Assembly (NCBI GenBank): GCA_026708585.1
Contig: JAPOUQ010000085.1
Coordinates: forward strand, 1-64,000
Direction of reading: 5' to 3'
From: Gammaproteobacteria bacterium
GTDB taxonomy: Bacteria > Pseudomonadota > Gammaproteobacteria > Arenicellales > Poriferihabitantaceae
DNA length: 64,000 bases
Below the pieces are notes generated by a model, which was not told the DNA's origin, searched no databases, and was given only the letters and a program-made list of their open reading frames with translations. Made by a program: the position numbers and the translations under genes. This document shows, in pieces, positions 62,880 through 64,000 of the stretch (the first letter of the stretch is position 1; every line of letters begins with the position of its first letter).

Positions 62880-63998
62880 TTAAATATATTCTCGATTCCA
62901 AAGCCGGTTTAGGAAGGTTTTCCAGTGTTCGTGTCGGATATAGTTATCAAACGAGGCCTCTGTCGAATCTCTGGAAACCACCAGTAAGTGTTTCCATTCC
63001 CTTTCTCTGCTTATTAAAAGTAATCCCTTGTGGTCACGCCTGCTGACCGACTTTGCACTTTTTACTTCCATGGCGATCTCATCACCGATCACGAAATCGA
63101 CCTCGCGGCCTGTTCGCGTGCGCCAGAATTGTAAAGGCAGACGAATTCGGTTGTAACTCAAAAAGGCGCGTATTTCGCAGGCTATAAAATGCTCAAATGC
63201 CATACCGAATAGATCACTACCTGGGTCAAGTGACTTGGTGTCACGCAAGGCATTCACGATACCGTGATCAAACAGATAAAACTTGGTGGTTTGCACGAAT
63301 TTACGCGTTTGCGAGCCACGCCAAGGTGGAACCTGAAAACCAATCAGCGTATCGATAAGAATCTGGTAATAGTCCCGAACAGTATTGGGAGAAAGTTGAG
63401 CGTCATTGGCCACTTTTGCAAAATTTAGCACCTTAGAATTGTTGAACGCTACGCTTTGTAGGAATCTGGTGTAATTTGGTAGGTTTCGGACTAGGCCTTC
63501 AAACTGAATTTCTTCCTTTAGATAAGTGTCTACGTAAGCGTATAGGTAGTCCTCCCCATGTTCACCGAGGAAAGCGGTAGGAAGCCCACCGAGGCGGAGG
63601 TAGCGGTGTAAATCAAAATTGTCAAGGCGAGACAATTCAAACCATGTCAACGGGAACATTTCCGCTCGGAATGCTCGGCCCGCCAACAAATTTACTCCTT
63701 TTCGGCGTAGGCTCCGTGCACTGCTGCCTGTGAGCAGAAAGCGCTTTCCTTCGATTTCAATAGCTCGATGCACTTCGTTAAGCAATTCTGGAATCCGCTG
63801 GATTTCGTCGATCACCGTCAATGGCTTTGAAATCAATGAATGCAGCAAAGCTGGGTCAGACTTCAGTCGTAAATATGTTCTGGAGTCAAGTAGGTCGATA
63901 TAGTCCACCACATCAAGACAACTCGAGCGGATGAGAAAGCTCTTTCCAATACCGCGTGGTCCAAGCAGAAAATGCGAGGAACGATTCAGCAATTCCAT
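62880..63998 (-). CDS. AAA_14/DUF4143 ATPase, possibly extending past the window end
   Basis: The frame starts MELLNRSSHFLLGPRGIGKSFLIR, with Walker A GPRGIGKS (13-20), then Walker B TVIDEIQRIPELL, LTGSSARSLRRKG and a C-terminal DUF4143 domain holding a PD-(D/E)XK-like motif (REVDFVIGDEIAMEVKSAK). This family is common in accessory genome parts, with unproven function. Relatives usually have some residues before the P-loop, and the window stops two bases beyond this ATG, so the true start may lie outside. Its end faces kdsB across an 823-base gap. Confidence 0.85.
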   Translation of the reverse strand: MELLNRSSHFLLGPRGIGKSFLIRSSCLDVVDYIDLLDSRTYLRLKSDPALLHSLISKPLTVIDEIQRIPELLNEVHRAIEIEGKRFLLTGSSARSLRRKGVNLLAGRAFRAEMFPLTWFELSRLDNFDLHRYLRLGGLPTAFLGEHGEDYLYAYVDTYLKEEIQFEGLVRNLPNYTRFLQSVAFNNSKVLNFAKVANDAQLSPNTVRDYYQILIDTLIGFQVPPWRGSQTRKFVQTTKFYLFDHGIVNALRDTKSLDPGSDLFGMAFEHFIACEIRAFLSYNRIRLPLQFWRTRTGREVDFVIGDEIAMEVKSAKSVSRRDHKGLLLISREREWKHLLVVSRDSTEASFDNYIRHEHWKTFLNRLWNREYI

Positions 63999-64000
63999 CA

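Noticed and set aside
62474..63046. Short open frames in the gap after kdsB and across the end of the AAA/DUF4143 gene.
   Set aside because: They lack start signals, and the larger ones are antisense shadows of the ATPase gene or read across the hairpin.
1..64000. CRISPR arrays or prophage modules.
   Set aside because: No regularly spaced direct repeats, cas genes, integrase or phage structural genes were seen anywhere in the window.

Overview
The window looks like part of a chromosome from a moderately AT-rich gammaproteobacterium. Supporting this are the ubiE-ubiJ-ubiB ubiquinone cluster, dnaG-rpoD next to a tRNA-Ile(CAT), leuS followed by lptE and holA, engB beside a diheme cytochrome c4, and msbA-lpxK-kdsB for lipid A and KDO synthesis. 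These point to an aerobic or facultative, ubiquinone-using, Gram-negative cell. I cannot place it to genus.

Layout. 1-3.6 kb: a complete 3.5-kb IS1595-type element with 24-bp perfect terminal inverted repeats and an 8-bp target duplication. It carries a DNA methyltransferase, a probable restriction endonuclease and a small protein translationally coupled behind the transposase. A two-gene unit with a retropepsin-like aspartic protease runs the other way. 3.6-7 kb: a decayed DUF1640 gene, a thiamine-binding protein, a class V aminotransferase and a 195-bp MITE whose ends match the IS1595 element. 7-17.4 kb: glutaryl-CoA dehydrogenase, ubiquinone genes, PPK2, nicotinamidase, a 2OG-Fe(II) oxygenase, a sulfurtransferase, and a tandem GFA protein coupled to a class II DAHP synthase. 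17.4-22.3 kb: an RND pump with its adaptor, and a second MITE with intact target duplication. 22.5-33.7 kb: tRNA-Ile, rpoD, dnaG, leuS, lptE, holA, proA, engB.

34-38.6 kb: cytochrome c4, then a two-gene Gabija defence system whose gajA is cut by one in-frame amber codon. 39-46 kb: folD, a FabD-like acyltransferase, an HDAC-family deacetylase, a homocysteine methyltransferase, plsY, folB, folK and a TPR protein. 46-48 kb: a frameshifted AAA ATPase and a tRNA-Leu(UAA) interrupted by a 214-nt group I intron.

48.7-58.5 kb: a corrinoid methyl-transfer locus. It encodes a corrinoid protein, DUF1638 protein, small 'virulence factor' family protein, methyltetrahydrofolate:corrinoid methyltransferase, GFA protein and a corrinoid activator with ferredoxin and ASKHA domains. 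Beyond a ruined AAA/PD-(D/E)XK gene lie an MttB-family methyltransferase and a divergent GlxA/GbdR-like AraC regulator. The most economical reading is demethylation of a quaternary amine such as glycine betaine, with the methyl group passed via cobalamin to tetrahydrofolate. The folate genes and homocysteine methyltransferase at 39-45 kb could use the product. The window ends with msbA-lpxK-kdsB and an AAA/DUF4143 ATPase.

Mobile and selfish DNA is a strong theme: one cargo-bearing IS, two related MITEs, a dispersed 75-80-bp intergenic repeat in three copies, a group I intron, and several broken accessory genes.
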